Source: Rickettsiales bacterium
Lineage (GTDB): Bacteria > Pseudomonadota > Alphaproteobacteria > Rickettsiales > UBA1997
Assembly (NCBI GenBank): GCA_017999675.1
Contig: JAGNLL010000002.1
Span: forward strand, 157,649-221,648
Direction: 5' to 3'
DNA length: 64,000 nt
The notes beneath the pieces are model-generated. The model worked only from the letters and a program-made list of their open reading frames with translations, was not told where the DNA came from and did not search any database. This document shows positions 26,067 through 35,752 of the stretch, one piece after another. Positions within the stretch are counted from its first letter, which is position 1; the number at the start of each line of letters is the position of its first letter. Both the position numbers and the translations under genes were made by a program.

Positions 26067-26875
26067 TGACTCAAAAAATTCACCCAACAGCCATTGTCAG
26101 CGCAACTGCGCAACTTGGCGCAAATGTAGAAGTGGGGCCGTTTTGCGTGATTGGCGGTGAAGTAAAAATTGGCGAAGGCACAATTGTAAAGTCGCACGTG
26201 GTCATTGAAGGCGACACTACAATTGGCAAAAACAACGTAATTTTTCCTTTTTCAACAATTGGTGTGGTGCCGCAAGACCTGAAATTTAAAGGCGAAAAAG
26301 CCAAAGTTGTAATTGGCGACAACAACACAATTCGCGAGCACGTGACAATTCACCTAGGCACGCAAGACGGCGCAATGCTTACCAAAATTGGCAACAACTG
26401 TTTGCTAATGGTTGGTGTGCACATTGCCCACGATTGTGTGGTGGGCGATCACGTGATTTTGGCCAACAATGCAACACTTGCCGGCCACGTTGAAGTGGGC
26501 GACCACGTTGTGGTGGGAGGTCTTTCAGCCATTCACCAATTTGCCAGAATTGGTGCTGGAGCCATGATTGGCGGCATGTCGGGAGTTGAAGGTGACGTGA
26601 TTCCAAATGGTTTGGTAATGGGCGAGCGTGCGTCTTTAGCTGGTTTAAACCTTGTGGGAATGAAACGCCGTAATATTTCTCGCGACGACATTCACGCTTT
26701 ACGCAACTTTTTTAAGCAGCTTTTTTCGGACAATAAAATTGAATTTTGCACGCGCGTGCAAAATCTTGCAAAAACCTTCGAAAGCCCCGTGGTTCAAGAG
26801 GTGGCGGCATTTGTAAAATCAGAGACAAATCGCTCTTTTTGTCAGCCAAAAAATGGCACAATTTCGAGGGAATAA
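26066..26875 (+). CDS. lpxA: UDP-N-acetylglucosamine O-acyltransferase (lipid A synthesis, first step)
   Basis: 269 residues built on left-handed beta-helix hexapeptide repeats (for example VGPFCVIGGEVKIGEG, VGVHIAHDCVVGDHVILANNATLAGHVEVGD, the last with the catalytic-site His) and a helical C-terminus (MKRRNISRDDIHALRNFFKQLF). It places a hydroxyacyl chain on UDP-GlcNAc. lpxA and lptF/lptG show that the cell makes and exports lipopolysaccharide, which excludes the Rickettsiales families that have lost it. lpxD and lpxB are not adjacent. Confidence 0.97.
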   Translation: MTQKIHPTAIVSATAQLGANVEVGPFCVIGGEVKIGEGTIVKSHVVIEGDTTIGKNNVIFPFSTIGVVPQDLKFKGEKAKVVIGDNNTIREHVTIHLGTQDGAMLTKIGNNCLLMVGVHIAHDCVVGDHVILANNATLAGHVEVGDHVVVGGLSAIHQFARIGAGAMIGGMSGVEGDVIPNGLVMGERASLAGLNLVGMKRRNISRDDIHALRNFFKQLFSDNKIEFCTRVQNLAKTFESPVVQEVAAFVKSETNRSFCQPKNGTISRE

Positions 26876-26878
26876 TTA

Positions 26879-27562
26879 ATGCGTGAAATCTGCCTAGATA
26901 CCGAAACCACTGGTCTCGACCCCAAAGATGGCCACAAAATTATTGAGATCGCCTGTGTTGAAATGGTCAATAAGGTGCGTACTGGGCAGGTTTTTCACAC
27001 CTACATCAACCCTAGGCGCGAGGTGCCACAAGAGGCATTTCGCATTCACGGAATTTCTACCGAATCGCTACAAGACAAACCAATTTTTGACCACGTTGCA
27101 AAAAAGTTTTTAGATTTCATTGAGGGTGGCAAGCTGGTGATTCACAACGCTTCGTTTGATTTAAAATTTTTAAATTACGAGCTGCGTGCTGTTGGGCTAG
27201 ATCCTCTAGATCCAAGCGAAGTCATTGATTCTCTAGCTTTGGCGCGCAAAAAATTCCCGGGCTCTCCAGCATCCCTCGACGCACTTTGCAAAAGATTCAA
27301 CATTGATATTTCTCACCGCACTAAGCACGGAGCACTTCTAGATACCGAATTACTTTGTGACGTTTACGTTGAATTAATGGGTGGTGCGCAGTCGGGCTTG
27401 GCTTTTGATGGGGCAAAAAAAGAAGAAAAAACTGTTGCAGAAGTTGTTGAGTTGGTAGCAAAAAAAACTCTACCAAAGCGCGACTTTCCTGTGTCGGAAG
27501 CCGAATTAGAAAAACACAAAGAATTTATTACGAAAAATTTTAAGACGAATTTTTGGTATTAA
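26879..27562 (+). CDS. dnaQ: DNA polymerase III epsilon subunit, 3'-5' proofreading exonuclease
   Basis: 227 residues with the DEDDh exonuclease motifs: CLDTETTGLDPKDGHKIIEI (Exo I), VIHNASFDLKFLNYEL (Exo II) and SHRTKHGALLDTELL (Exo III, with the His). The RxEVPxEAFRIHGIS segment is the usual epsilon signature. The C-terminal tail ending in NFKTNFWY may bind the polymerase alpha subunit. It follows lpxA by 3 bases. Confidence 0.96.
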   Translation: MREICLDTETTGLDPKDGHKIIEIACVEMVNKVRTGQVFHTYINPRREVPQEAFRIHGISTESLQDKPIFDHVAKKFLDFIEGGKLVIHNASFDLKFLNYELRAVGLDPLDPSEVIDSLALARKKFPGSPASLDALCKRFNIDISHRTKHGALLDTELLCDVYVELMGGAQSGLAFDGAKKEEKTVAEVVELVAKKTLPKRDFPVSEAELEKHKEFITKNFKTNFWY

Positions 27563-27572
27563 AATTTAGCTC

Positions 27573-27708
27573 GAGTGCGCGAATAACCACCCCAACCCCT
27601 CCTTGAAAAGGGAGAAAATAGCCTAAACGGCTATTTTCGGCATCAGCCACGCTCGTACTGAAAGCCCCTCCTTTTCAAGGAGGGGTTGGGGTGGTTATTC
27701 GCACACTC
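27573..27708. repeat. Palindromic repeat family A, copy 1
   Basis: Two inverted arms containing GAATAACCACCCCAACCCCT and its complement surround an AT-rich centre that has its own small hairpin (AAAATAGCC / GGCTATTTT). It lies in the dnaQ-comEC gap. The arms recur at 43806, 49667 and 58776, so this is a dispersed, non-coding, MITE-like element. Confidence 0.85.
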
Positions 27709-27754
27709 AATCTCTCAAATTAAAATCAACCACCCCACAAACCCATTCTAAAAA

Positions 27755-30115
27755 ATGCCAAAACCCCCAGCATTTTTCTCCAAAATATTTAACTTCGAAC
27801 AAGACGACCTCTGGCTCTGGGCTCCAGTATTTTTCAGCTTTGGCGCCGCTTTTTACCTTTTGTTTGAAGAAAATTTCTTAGCAAATTTTTCTGCTCTCGT
27901 TGTTTTATTTTTTACCTCAGCTGCTTTTTATTTTTTCAACCGCCACTCCTACCGATCCTTGGTATTTCTAGCATGCACCCTGTTTTTGTTGGGCGGTTTT
28001 TACACCAATTTTTACCAAAAAACTTTTCTCTCACACACAAAAATCACCGGCAAAGTCTACGTCGATTTAGTTGGAAAAGTTGAGTCAGTAAAAAAATTTC
28101 ACAATCCACAAAATGGTGTTGAAGGTGCTAATTTAGTGATCTCACACCCCACAATGTATAAGGCGAAATTTGCCGAAAAAAAAGTTGTAAAAAAACCAAA
28201 GAAGAAAAAAGCCAAGAAGAAAAAAGCTAAAAAAAATAAGAAAAAATCTGCCAAAGTCACCACAGAGACAGAAATAACCGGCGACCAAGCGGCGTTAGTT
28301 CAAGAAGAAATCGTTAAGCCAAAAAAAGCACGCAAACCACGCGCCAAAAAACCCAAAAAGAAAAAGCTAAAAAAGAAGAGAAAAATCAGCGAAAAAACCA
28401 TTCAAAAAAAATTCGTAAATCTCACAGATTACCAAGAAATTGACCGCGAATTTTTAGATTATTCTAAAAATTACCAAAACGTAAAATGGCTGCAAATCAA
28501 AGGGCAAGAACGCTTCCCGCAGCCGCCACAAAAAATTTCAATCAACCTAATTAAAAATTTTGAGCAGCTTGCGGTAAATGACTTAATTGCAATTCGCGCA
28601 ATGTTGCAGCCGCCAAAAGCAAAAGAATTTTCTGATGATTTTGATTTTGCTTTGGATGCTAATTTTAAAAAAATCGGCGCTTTCGGCTTTGCTTTAGGTG
28701 AGGCACAAATTTTAAAGAAAGCAGATGTTTCTAGTGTTGATTCGTGGTTTTTAAATTTGCGCGAAAAAATTCGTGGCAAAATTTTGCAAACAGTCTCGGG
28801 AGATTCTGCCGCAATTATTTTGGCATTTTTAATTGGTGACCAAAACCAAATTTCGTCAGATTTAATGGCTAAAATTCGCAATTCTGGCTTGGCGCATTTG
28901 CTGTCGATTTCTGGTTTTCACTTGTCGCTTGCAAGCGCTATTTGCTTCGTTGCAACGCGCTTTATTTTGTCGCGCAGTGAATATTTAACTTTGCGATTTG
29001 ACCTAAAAAAAATCGCCGCAATTGCCGCAATTTTTGGTACTTATTTTTACCTAAAAATTGCCGCCTCGCCAATCCCCGCACAGCGAGCATTTTTAATGGT
29101 GTTGTTGGTTTTAATTGCCTTGTTTGTCGGTGAAAAAATCAACTCGCGCCGTGCAATAATGGCAGCTGTTTTGGCCTTAATTTTGTTTAACCCTTACGCG
29201 GTTTTTAACGTTAGTTTTCAACTTTCTTTTGCAGCAATTTTGGTGCTGGGAGTTTTCTACGAGACAAGAAAATCCAACCAAAATCCAAATTTTTTACGCC
29301 GCTTTTTTGGCTATTTTTTAGACATTATTTTACTGTCAGTTTTGCTGCAAATTGCCACCGCACCGTTTTTAATGCACAGCTTTCAAAACGTGACTGTGCT
29401 TGGTTTTGTGGCAAATATTTTGGCAATTCCACTCACCAGTTTTTTGGTAATGCCGCTTGGTTTTTTGGCACTTTTTTTAATTCCATTTGGTTTAGAAAAA
29501 TTTGCTTTGCTTGCAATGGAGCACGGAATTTTTCTGCTTGAAAAAATTGTAATTTTTGTTGCTGACTTAAATTATTCACACCTCGCAAGCCCTACGCTTT
29601 CAAGCTTTGGTGTGGGGGTTGCGGTGATTGGCTTGCTGTTAATTTGTTTAACAAAAAGCAATTTGCGTTTTGTGGGAGTGGCGGTTTTTGCGCTGTCTTT
29701 TGCGACAATTTTTTTGAACAAAAAACCCGACATTTTATTTGACGGCAGTCAAAAGTTTTTCGCCATTTACGACAAAAATGGTTTGGTTTTTTCAAAAGAT
29801 CTAAAGCCTTCAAAGAAGCGCCAGCTCTGGATGGATAAGATGGGTGAGGATGAGTTTAAATCTCTAAATTCTTGCGACGAAACCAAATGTTTAATTGAGA
29901 AAAACAAAAGAATTTTAGTGCTAACCGCGCGCAATAAAATTTCTGAAATTTGCAAAAATGATTTTGACGTGATTGTCAATTTAACCGCTAAATACAGCCT
30001 TCCAGACTGCATCGCTGATGAAAAAATCAAAATCGACAATTCTGATTTTTACCAAAAAGGTGGGCATTTTTTTTATTTTGAGGGTGGCGAACTTGTGATT
30101 AAAACTACTTCTTAA
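27755..30115 (+). CDS. comEC: ComEC/Rec2 DNA-uptake channel with a lysine-rich insertion
   Basis: 786 residues. After N-terminal membrane helices there is an extracytoplasmic DUF4131-like region (about 95-320), then the ComEC competence domain with GDQNQISSDLMAKIRNSGLAHLLSISGFHLSL and AQRAFLMVLLVLIALF, and a C-terminal region (about 660-786) that looks like a degenerate remainder of the metallo-hydrolase domain, lacking its His motif. It imports single-stranded DNA during transformation. Residues about 137-219 are a strongly basic insertion with runs such as KKPKKKKAKKKKAKKNKKK, predicted to face the periplasm; this is not a normal part of ComEC and could grip DNA. Confidence 0.88.
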   Translation: MPKPPAFFSKIFNFEQDDLWLWAPVFFSFGAAFYLLFEENFLANFSALVVLFFTSAAFYFFNRHSYRSLVFLACTLFLLGGFYTNFYQKTFLSHTKITGKVYVDLVGKVESVKKFHNPQNGVEGANLVISHPTMYKAKFAEKKVVKKPKKKKAKKKKAKKNKKKSAKVTTETEITGDQAALVQEEIVKPKKARKPRAKKPKKKKLKKKRKISEKTIQKKFVNLTDYQEIDREFLDYSKNYQNVKWLQIKGQERFPQPPQKISINLIKNFEQLAVNDLIAIRAMLQPPKAKEFSDDFDFALDANFKKIGAFGFALGEAQILKKADVSSVDSWFLNLREKIRGKILQTVSGDSAAIILAFLIGDQNQISSDLMAKIRNSGLAHLLSISGFHLSLASAICFVATRFILSRSEYLTLRFDLKKIAAIAAIFGTYFYLKIAASPIPAQRAFLMVLLVLIALFVGEKINSRRAIMAAVLALILFNPYAVFNVSFQLSFAAILVLGVFYETRKSNQNPNFLRRFFGYFLDIILLSVLLQIATAPFLMHSFQNVTVLGFVANILAIPLTSFLVMPLGFLALFLIPFGLEKFALLAMEHGIFLLEKIVIFVADLNYSHLASPTLSSFGVGVAVIGLLLICLTKSNLRFVGVAVFALSFATIFLNKKPDILFDGSQKFFAIYDKNGLVFSKDLKPSKKRQLWMDKMGEDEFKSLNSCDETKCLIEKNKRILVLTARNKISEICKNDFDVIVNLTAKYSLPDCIADEKIKIDNSDFYQKGGHFFYFEGGELVIKTTS

Positions 30116-30515
30116 AAACCAAAAACTTCACACCAACAAAATTCACAAAAGTGACGAGAATAATCGTAATAATGTTGGCGATTTCGGGGATTATTCCAAA
30201 CGAGCCAACAAAAATTCTTAGCAAAAGACTAGTCAGCGCTAGTGAAAAAAGGTAAAGCGAAAGGTAGGCAGTAAAGTGATTTGAGCCTTGAAAACCAAAG
30301 GTCCAGCGTCTGTTGCAATAGTAGTTAAAAATAATGCTGGGGATAAATCCGCAAATATTTGCCAGTAAGTAGTGCACATCAAAAAGGCGCAAAGCCACCA
30401 AAAAAGTGCTGTAGCTAATTACGGTTGAACCCGTGCCAACTAGTAGAAAAAGTAAAACTTGTTTTGAGAGATTTTGCTGCGCGATCCAATTTTTTATTTT
30501 TAAAAAATGAATCAT
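30105..30515 (-). CDS. GtrA-like membrane protein
   Basis: 136 residues with four hydrophobic helices and the family features QVLLFLLVGTGSTVISYSTFLVAL, FNYYCNRRWTFGF and NFVGVKFLVFKK. GtrA proteins flip undecaprenyl-phosphate-linked sugars for surface glycosylation; the partner glycosyltransferase is not in the window. Convergent with comEC, overlapping its last 11 bases. Confidence 0.85.
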   Translation of the reverse strand: MIHFLKIKNWIAQQNLSKQVLLFLLVGTGSTVISYSTFLVALRLFDVHYLLANICGFIPSIIFNYYCNRRWTFGFQGSNHFTAYLSLYLFSLALTSLLLRIFVGSFGIIPEIANIITIILVTFVNFVGVKFLVFKK

Positions 30516-30543
30516 TGGCTGATGAGGAGGGAAGAAGAAAAGA

Positions 30544-30618
30544 TGGTGACCCCAACGGGATTCGAACCCGTATTCCCACCGTGAAAGGGTGGTGTCCTAA
30601 CCGTTAGACGATGGGGCC
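30544..30618 (-). tRNA. tRNA-Glu (anticodon TTC)
   Basis: The minus strand reads GGCCCCATCGTCTAACGGTT at the 5' end, an anticodon loop CCTTTCAC (TTC), a TTCGAATCC T loop, the closing GGGGTC and encoded CCA. A TTGCGCCGC element lies about 45 bases upstream. Confidence 0.96.
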
Positions 30619-30718
30619 AAAGAAGTAAGTTTGTTTAGTCTGACCTAACTAAAAAACGAGCGGCGCAACTTATTGGCGGGTTTTGAAATTGCAAGACGGG
30701 ATTTGCCTGAAACTTCTT

Positions 30719-31561
30719 TCAAGTTTTTAAAGTTTTTGAAGTTTTTAAAGATTTCTTTTCTTCAGTGCTCAAGCGCCTCTCAACCTTTTTTACATCGAGT
30801 GAAGCGGGCAAATTTTCAGGTGTAATGCCGCGTTCAAGCAAAGTTGCGCGTACTGCTTTGTTGTTGGTGACGTGCTCGTTTGAAATTTTTGACTCACTTT
30901 TCATTTTATGTTGGCGAGCGTTGAAAATAGTGATTTCGCTCGCGAAGTCTTTGGCTTTTAAAATGATGGTTGGCGCGTAGTCGGCTAATGGTTTTGCGTT
31001 TGGAATATTCCAAACTTCCTTCATTTCTTGAGTGGTTTTGCCAAACAAAGCGTGGTCACCTTTGCTTCTAATTAAGGCAAAGTTTTTGTCGCTGCCAGTT
31101 TGTTCAAAAATAACTTTAGAAAGCTCTTTCTCGGTTTCGCTTAGCTTTTTGCGGGCCAAGACGCGTTCGGCATCTAAAAGGCGTTGTTCAATTAATTCGG
31201 CGCGGCGGGTTTGAATTGCGAAGTAGGTTTGAGCGAAGGCAATTTCTGGTTTTGTTGGGTCGCCATTTTGGGCGATTAGGTAGCAGGCGTAACGAGTAAG
31301 AATAATGTCCAAAACTTCGCGTTGTCCGCTCGAGCCAAGATCGACCATTTTCCCGATATCGGCAAAATGGTCTGGGATCTCTTGTTTAGAGACTTGGCAG
31401 GCAATTTTTGCTTTTGAGATAATGTTAAAAAAATTGTCCCATTTGGCGTAGCCCAACAATTTTTGCAAATCGCGAGCTAGCCAAAATTCAACGCCAGTTT
31501 CGGTTTTTTTGGCGAAAGATTCAAAGTCAGAAGTTAGGGCTGCAACAGTTTCAGTTTTCAT
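30719..31561 (-). CDS. dinD: DNA damage-inducible protein D
   Basis: I take the Met at 31561 (MKTETVAALTSDFESFAKKTETG), giving 280 residues as in E. coli DinD (274). EFWLARDLQKLLGYAKWDNFFNIISKAKIAC is the Bro-N-like DNA-binding segment, followed by the conserved YACYLIAQNGDPTKPEIAFAQTYFA. DinD inhibits RecA strand exchange in E. coli. The last 15 residues are a Lys/Ser/Thr repeat. It lies 46 bases downstream of nrdA; an SOS box was not found. DinD is patchily distributed and often horizontally acquired. Confidence 0.9.
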   Translation of the reverse strand: MKTETVAALTSDFESFAKKTETGVEFWLARDLQKLLGYAKWDNFFNIISKAKIACQVSKQEIPDHFADIGKMVDLGSSGQREVLDIILTRYACYLIAQNGDPTKPEIAFAQTYFAIQTRRAELIEQRLLDAERVLARKKLSETEKELSKVIFEQTGSDKNFALIRSKGDHALFGKTTQEMKEVWNIPNAKPLADYAPTIILKAKDFASEITIFNARQHKMKSESKISNEHVTNNKAVRATLLERGITPENLPASLDVKKVERRLSTEEKKSLKTSKTLKT

Positions 31562-31607
31562 TTTGGTGGTGGTTTTGGTTAGTAATTTGTGTGTGTTTTG
31601 TTTGGCC

Positions 31608-33473
31608 TTACTGGCAGGCCAAACATTCGTCGTACTTACTTTCTTCAGGCTTAGCCTCGGTTGGTGCAACTACTGCAACTTTTTCAAAAAGCTCGTGGCT
31701 GACAGTTTTGTTTGAAACTTTGTCCGCACGTTGCACCGATGTTGAGCGGCAGTAGTAAAGGCTTTTTAGGCCTTTTTGCCAAGCTCTAAAATGCACTTCG
31801 TTTAATTCTTTTTTCGACACGTCGCCAGGTAAAAACACGTTTAAGCTTTGGGCTTGGCAAATGTAATCTTGGCGTTCGGCAGAAAGGTCGATCATCCATC
31901 TTTGGTCAATTTCTTGAGCGGTTTTAAAGACCATTTTTTCGTGCTCGTCTAAGAAATCTAAATGCTGCACCGAGCCTTCAGTGATGGTGATTGTTGACCA
32001 TACGTCTTCAGTGTTTTTGCCTTTGCTTTCGAGCAATTTTACCAAGTTTTTATTTCTCACGCTAAAAGACCCAGTAAGAGTTTTTTGTGTAAAAGCATTT
32101 GCCGCAAAAGGCTCAATTCCCGGTGAAGAGTTGTTGGCAATAATTGAAATTGAAGCGGTTGGTGCGATTGCCATTTTGTTAGAAAATCTCTCTTCAACAC
32201 CAGCTTCTAGAGCATCCAAACAAGCGCCTCTTTCTTTGGCTAAAAGTTTTGAAGCGGCGTCGACTCCAAGCTTAATTTGTTGAAAAATTTTCTTGTTCCA
32301 AACTTTACTCATTGCTGATTCAAGCGGCACGTTTTTGCTTTGTAAAAATGAGTGAAAGCCCATTACACCTAGACCAACACTGCGTTCGCGCGTGGCAGAA
32401 TATTTGGCTTTGTACATTGTGTCAGGTGCCTTGTCGATAAAATCTTGCAACACATTGTCGAGAAAACGCATTACGTCTTCAATAATTTGTGGGTTGTCTT
32501 TCCATTCGTCGTAAAATTCTAAGTTGAATGAAGACAAGCAGCAAACGGCTGTGCGGTCTTTTCCTAAGTGGTCAATGCCGGTTGGAAGAGTAATTTCGCT
32601 GCACAGGTTTGAAGTTTTAACTTTAAGCCCAAGTTTTTTGTGATGCTCGGGGATGGCTTTGTTTACTGCGTCGATAAACAAAATGTAAGGCTCACCAGTT
32701 TCAACGCGAGTGGTTAAAAGTTTAATCCACAAAGCGCGCGCTTTTACAACTTCAAGAGTATTGCCGGTGTGCGGGCTTTTTAATTCAAAGTCGCCGTCTT
32801 TTTCGACCGCGCGCATAAACTCGTCGGTCACTGCAATTCCGTGGTGCAAGTTAAGCGAGCGACGATTTGGATCACCGCCATTTGGACGACGTAAATCAAT
32901 AAATTCTTCAATTTCTGGGTGGTTAATTGGCAAATAAACTGCCGCTGAGCCGCGTCTGAGGCTGCCTTGCGAAATTGCCAAAGTTTGCGAATCCATTACC
33001 TTGATGAATGGAATAATGCCCGAAGTTTTGCCATTGCCTTTGACGGTTTCGCCAATTGAACGCAAATTTCCCCAATAGCTGCCAATGCCGCCACCTTTTG
33101 AAGCGAGCCAAACATTTTCATTCCACAAGCTAACAATGCCGGCTAGTGAGTCTGACGATTCGTTTAAGAAGCAAGAAATAGGAAGGCCGCGATCAGTGCC
33201 ACCATTGCTTAAAACTGGGGTTGCAGGCATGAACCACAAGTTTGAAATGTAGTTGTAAAGGCGCTCAGCGTGAGCTTGGTCGTCGGCGTAATAAGCGGCA
33301 ACGCGGGCGAATAAATCTTGTGGAGTTTCACCAGGAATTAAGTAGCGGTCTTTCAAAACGGCTTTGCCGAAATTGCTGAGTTTGTCGTCTTTTTTGGGAT
33401 CGATTTTTACGGTGATTTTTTTCTTTTGAGCTTCGCTTTTGACAGAAGATTTTGACACAGGTTTTTTAGACAT
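31608..33473 (-). CDS. nrdA: Ribonucleoside-diphosphate reductase alpha subunit without ATP cone
   Basis: 621 residues. Substrate and radical-site features are present: PATPVLSNGGTDRGLPISCFL (first redox Cys), LCSEITLP (radical Cys and Glu), LKSLYYCRSTS (paired tyrosines) and the C-terminal CLACQ redox tail. It makes deoxyribonucleotides with a beta subunit (NrdB), which is not in the window. The N-terminal ATP-cone regulatory domain of E. coli NrdA is absent, as in Rickettsia-type enzymes; a basic 35-residue leader replaces it. Confidence 0.94.
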   Translation of the reverse strand: MSKKPVSKSSVKSEAQKKKITVKIDPKKDDKLSNFGKAVLKDRYLIPGETPQDLFARVAAYYADDQAHAERLYNYISNLWFMPATPVLSNGGTDRGLPISCFLNESSDSLAGIVSLWNENVWLASKGGGIGSYWGNLRSIGETVKGNGKTSGIIPFIKVMDSQTLAISQGSLRRGSAAVYLPINHPEIEEFIDLRRPNGGDPNRRSLNLHHGIAVTDEFMRAVEKDGDFELKSPHTGNTLEVVKARALWIKLLTTRVETGEPYILFIDAVNKAIPEHHKKLGLKVKTSNLCSEITLPTGIDHLGKDRTAVCCLSSFNLEFYDEWKDNPQIIEDVMRFLDNVLQDFIDKAPDTMYKAKYSATRERSVGLGVMGFHSFLQSKNVPLESAMSKVWNKKIFQQIKLGVDAASKLLAKERGACLDALEAGVEERFSNKMAIAPTASISIIANNSSPGIEPFAANAFTQKTLTGSFSVRNKNLVKLLESKGKNTEDVWSTITITEGSVQHLDFLDEHEKMVFKTAQEIDQRWMIDLSAERQDYICQAQSLNVFLPGDVSKKELNEVHFRAWQKGLKSLYYCRSTSVQRADKVSNKTVSHELFEKVAVVAPTEAKPEESKYDECLACQ

Positions 33474-33595
33474 CGGTTAAGAAATTTGATTTTGTTTGGA
33501 AGTGAGGCTGTGCTTGGTTTTGCACTACATCTAGTGGCATTTCTGCCAAAATTGCACAATATCTTGTGTTGGCAGGCGTTTTATTTTTGGCAAAA

Positions 33596-34927
33596 TTAAT
33601 TGTCTAGGGAGATGTTTTTTTGGGATGAAAATGAGATCGAGTGCTGAGAATAATTAGCTCCAAGCAATTCCAAAATTCCCTTAGCCTTACTAAAAATCTC
33701 CGCCAACTCCGCTTTTTCATCTGATTCAAAAGTAATTCCACCCCCAACCTGAAACTCAAATTTATCACCACTCAAAACCAAAGTGCGAATCACCACCGAA
33801 GAATTAACCTCATCTTTGGAAAAAACCCCAACGGCGCCGCTGTAAACCCCACGATCAAGTTTTTCTAACTTTGCCGCCGCTTCAATTGCTTTAATTTTTG
33901 GTGCACCAGTCATTGACCCCGCCGGAAAACAAGCTTTCAGCGCGTCAATTGCGTCAAAATTTTCAGCAAGTTTGCCGTGAATTTCAGACGAAAGATGAAA
34001 GATGTTTTTGTAAGCGCTAATTGAGAAAAGTTTTTTCACCACAACGCTTCCAGCCACACACACTCTAGCTAAATCGTTTCTCACCAAATCAACAATCATT
34101 AAATTTTCAGCGCGTTCTTTGGCGCTGTTTTTTAGGTAAGATTTATTTTTTTTATCTTGTTTTAAATCGCTGCTACGCGGCGCGGTGCCTTTGATTGGGC
34201 GTGATAAAATTTTGCCATTTTTTATTTTTAAAAATAATTCGGGGCTTGAAGAAATGACGTAATTCTCACCAAGTTTTAAAAATGCTGAATAGTTGGCGGG
34301 GCTTAATTTTGTAAGGTGGTGAAAGAGTTGAAAATTTTCTTTTTGCGAAAATTTGTTGGCAAATTTTCCGAAAAATTTTCGTGTGAGATTGGTTTGATAA
34401 AAATCGCCTTGAGCGATTTGAGCTTTGATTTTGCTGATTGCAGCGAGGTAAGAATCGTTGGAAAAATTTGAGTCAAAACTCAAAATCTTCGGTGCGTCAA
34501 GATCGACAGCGTGGCACGAAGGGATCCACCTCGTCACGATTTCCAAATATTTTTTGTCAGTAAAGCTCGCTACCAGCGCTTGTTTTTCGTGAGAAAAATT
34601 GAGCACCAAACCAAAATTCACCAACCAAATTTTTGGCAAATTCACAAAAGATTTTTCGGTTTTACTAAAACTTTCAAACTGTCCGCCAACCTCGTAGGCA
34701 AAATATCCAAACCACTTTTTGTCACTGCTTTTTAAAATTTTTTCTGCTTCAAAAAAATCGTCACACAAAATTGTTTCAAGCGGAAAAAGTGCAATTTGCG
34801 ACGTTGAATTTTTGACTAAATCGGCAAGTCCCGAATAAAGCAGAGCCCAGCTTTCGCCTTGATAATTATCGGCAATTTTTTGCGCAAAATCTAGCGGCTC
34901 TTGCCAGTTTAATTTTAACTTTGGCAT
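33596..34927 (-). CDS. pabB: Aminodeoxychorismate synthase component I
   Basis: 443 residues of the chorismate-using family. The PIKGTAPR motif carries the Lys that distinguishes PabB from anthranilate synthase (PIAGT); also seen are ENLMIVDLVRNDLARV and FPAGSMTGAPKIKAIEAAAKLE. With glutamine amidotransferase (PabA, not here) it makes 4-amino-4-deoxychorismate for folate. Its start overlaps the end of pabC by 13 bases; the two act in sequence. Confidence 0.93.
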   Translation of the reverse strand: MPKLKLNWQEPLDFAQKIADNYQGESWALLYSGLADLVKNSTSQIALFPLETILCDDFFEAEKILKSSDKKWFGYFAYEVGGQFESFSKTEKSFVNLPKIWLVNFGLVLNFSHEKQALVASFTDKKYLEIVTRWIPSCHAVDLDAPKILSFDSNFSNDSYLAAISKIKAQIAQGDFYQTNLTRKFFGKFANKFSQKENFQLFHHLTKLSPANYSAFLKLGENYVISSSPELFLKIKNGKILSRPIKGTAPRSSDLKQDKKNKSYLKNSAKERAENLMIVDLVRNDLARVCVAGSVVVKKLFSISAYKNIFHLSSEIHGKLAENFDAIDALKACFPAGSMTGAPKIKAIEAAAKLEKLDRGVYSGAVGVFSKDEVNSSVVIRTLVLSGDKFEFQVGGGITFESDEKAELAEIFSKAKGILELLGANYSQHSISFSSQKNISLDN

Positions 34928-35727
34928 TCTTTTTCTACGTCTTGTTGCAGCAGTTTTTTAAATTCGTTGCCAAAGTTTTTTTGCAATTTGCGACCCAAAA
35001 ATTCGTCAACTGGCAAAACTAAAAATGACGAATTGGTGAGAAAAATTTCGTCAGCTTTTTTTAGTGCAGCAGCTGTTGCTTCAGTTTCAAAAATTTTTAC
35101 CGGTGAGATTTTTAACAATTTTTTGCGTACAGTGCCAAGCAGCGCCCCGCAAGATTTTGACGCTGTAAAAACTTTGCCATTTTTCACCCAAAAAATATTT
35201 GCCGACGAAGTTTCTGCGATAAATTTTTTGTCAGAAAGCATGACGCAGTCGAATAATTTTTTTTCAGTCGCTTCAATTTTGGTGAGGATGTAGGGCAGCG
35301 AATTTGTTGTTTTGGCGAAGGCTTTTGGTGCGGTAATTTTTGAAATTCCGAGTGTGATTTTTTTTGGTAATTCGCGCGCTGCAAAAGTTTGTGCAACGAT
35401 TAAAGCTTTTGATTCGTAAGTTGGAAGATATCCTGCACTGCCAATTCCGCGGCTAATTAAAATTTTTAAAATGCCATTTTCGATTTTGTTTTTGGCAATT
35501 AATTGCAGCGCCTCTTTCTCTAAATTTTTAATTTCTGCTGAAAATTTTAAAGCCTTTAAACCGGCTTCAATTCTGTCTTCGTGAGCTTTGTAGTCGTAAA
35601 TTTTGCCGTTAAAAATTTTGCAAGTTTCAAAAATTCCGTCACCAAAAAGAAAGCCGCGCTCGTCAATTGAAAACTGCGCTTGTTTTTCTGCCACCAGTTG
35701 GTGATTTTTGAGAATTAATTTTTGCAT
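34915..35727 (-). CDS. pabC: Aminodeoxychorismate lyase (class IV aminotransferase family)
   Basis: 270 residues. The FSIDERGFLFGDGIFETCKIFNGKIYDYKAHEDRI start and AETSSANIFWVKNGKVFTA near residue 185 belong to fold-type IV PLP enzymes; TKIEATEKKLFD fits the lysine region. Overlap with pabB points to 4-aminobenzoate formation and not branched-chain transamination or D-amino-acid transamination, which this family also covers. Confidence 0.88.
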   Translation of the reverse strand: MQKLILKNHQLVAEKQAQFSIDERGFLFGDGIFETCKIFNGKIYDYKAHEDRIEAGLKALKFSAEIKNLEKEALQLIAKNKIENGILKILISRGIGSAGYLPTYESKALIVAQTFAARELPKKITLGISKITAPKAFAKTTNSLPYILTKIEATEKKLFDCVMLSDKKFIAETSSANIFWVKNGKVFTASKSCGALLGTVRKKLLKISPVKIFETEATAAALKKADEIFLTNSSFLVLPVDEFLGRKLQKNFGNEFKKLLQQDVEKECQS

Positions 35728-35752
35728 TTAATTTTTAATTTTTTTCCAACCC

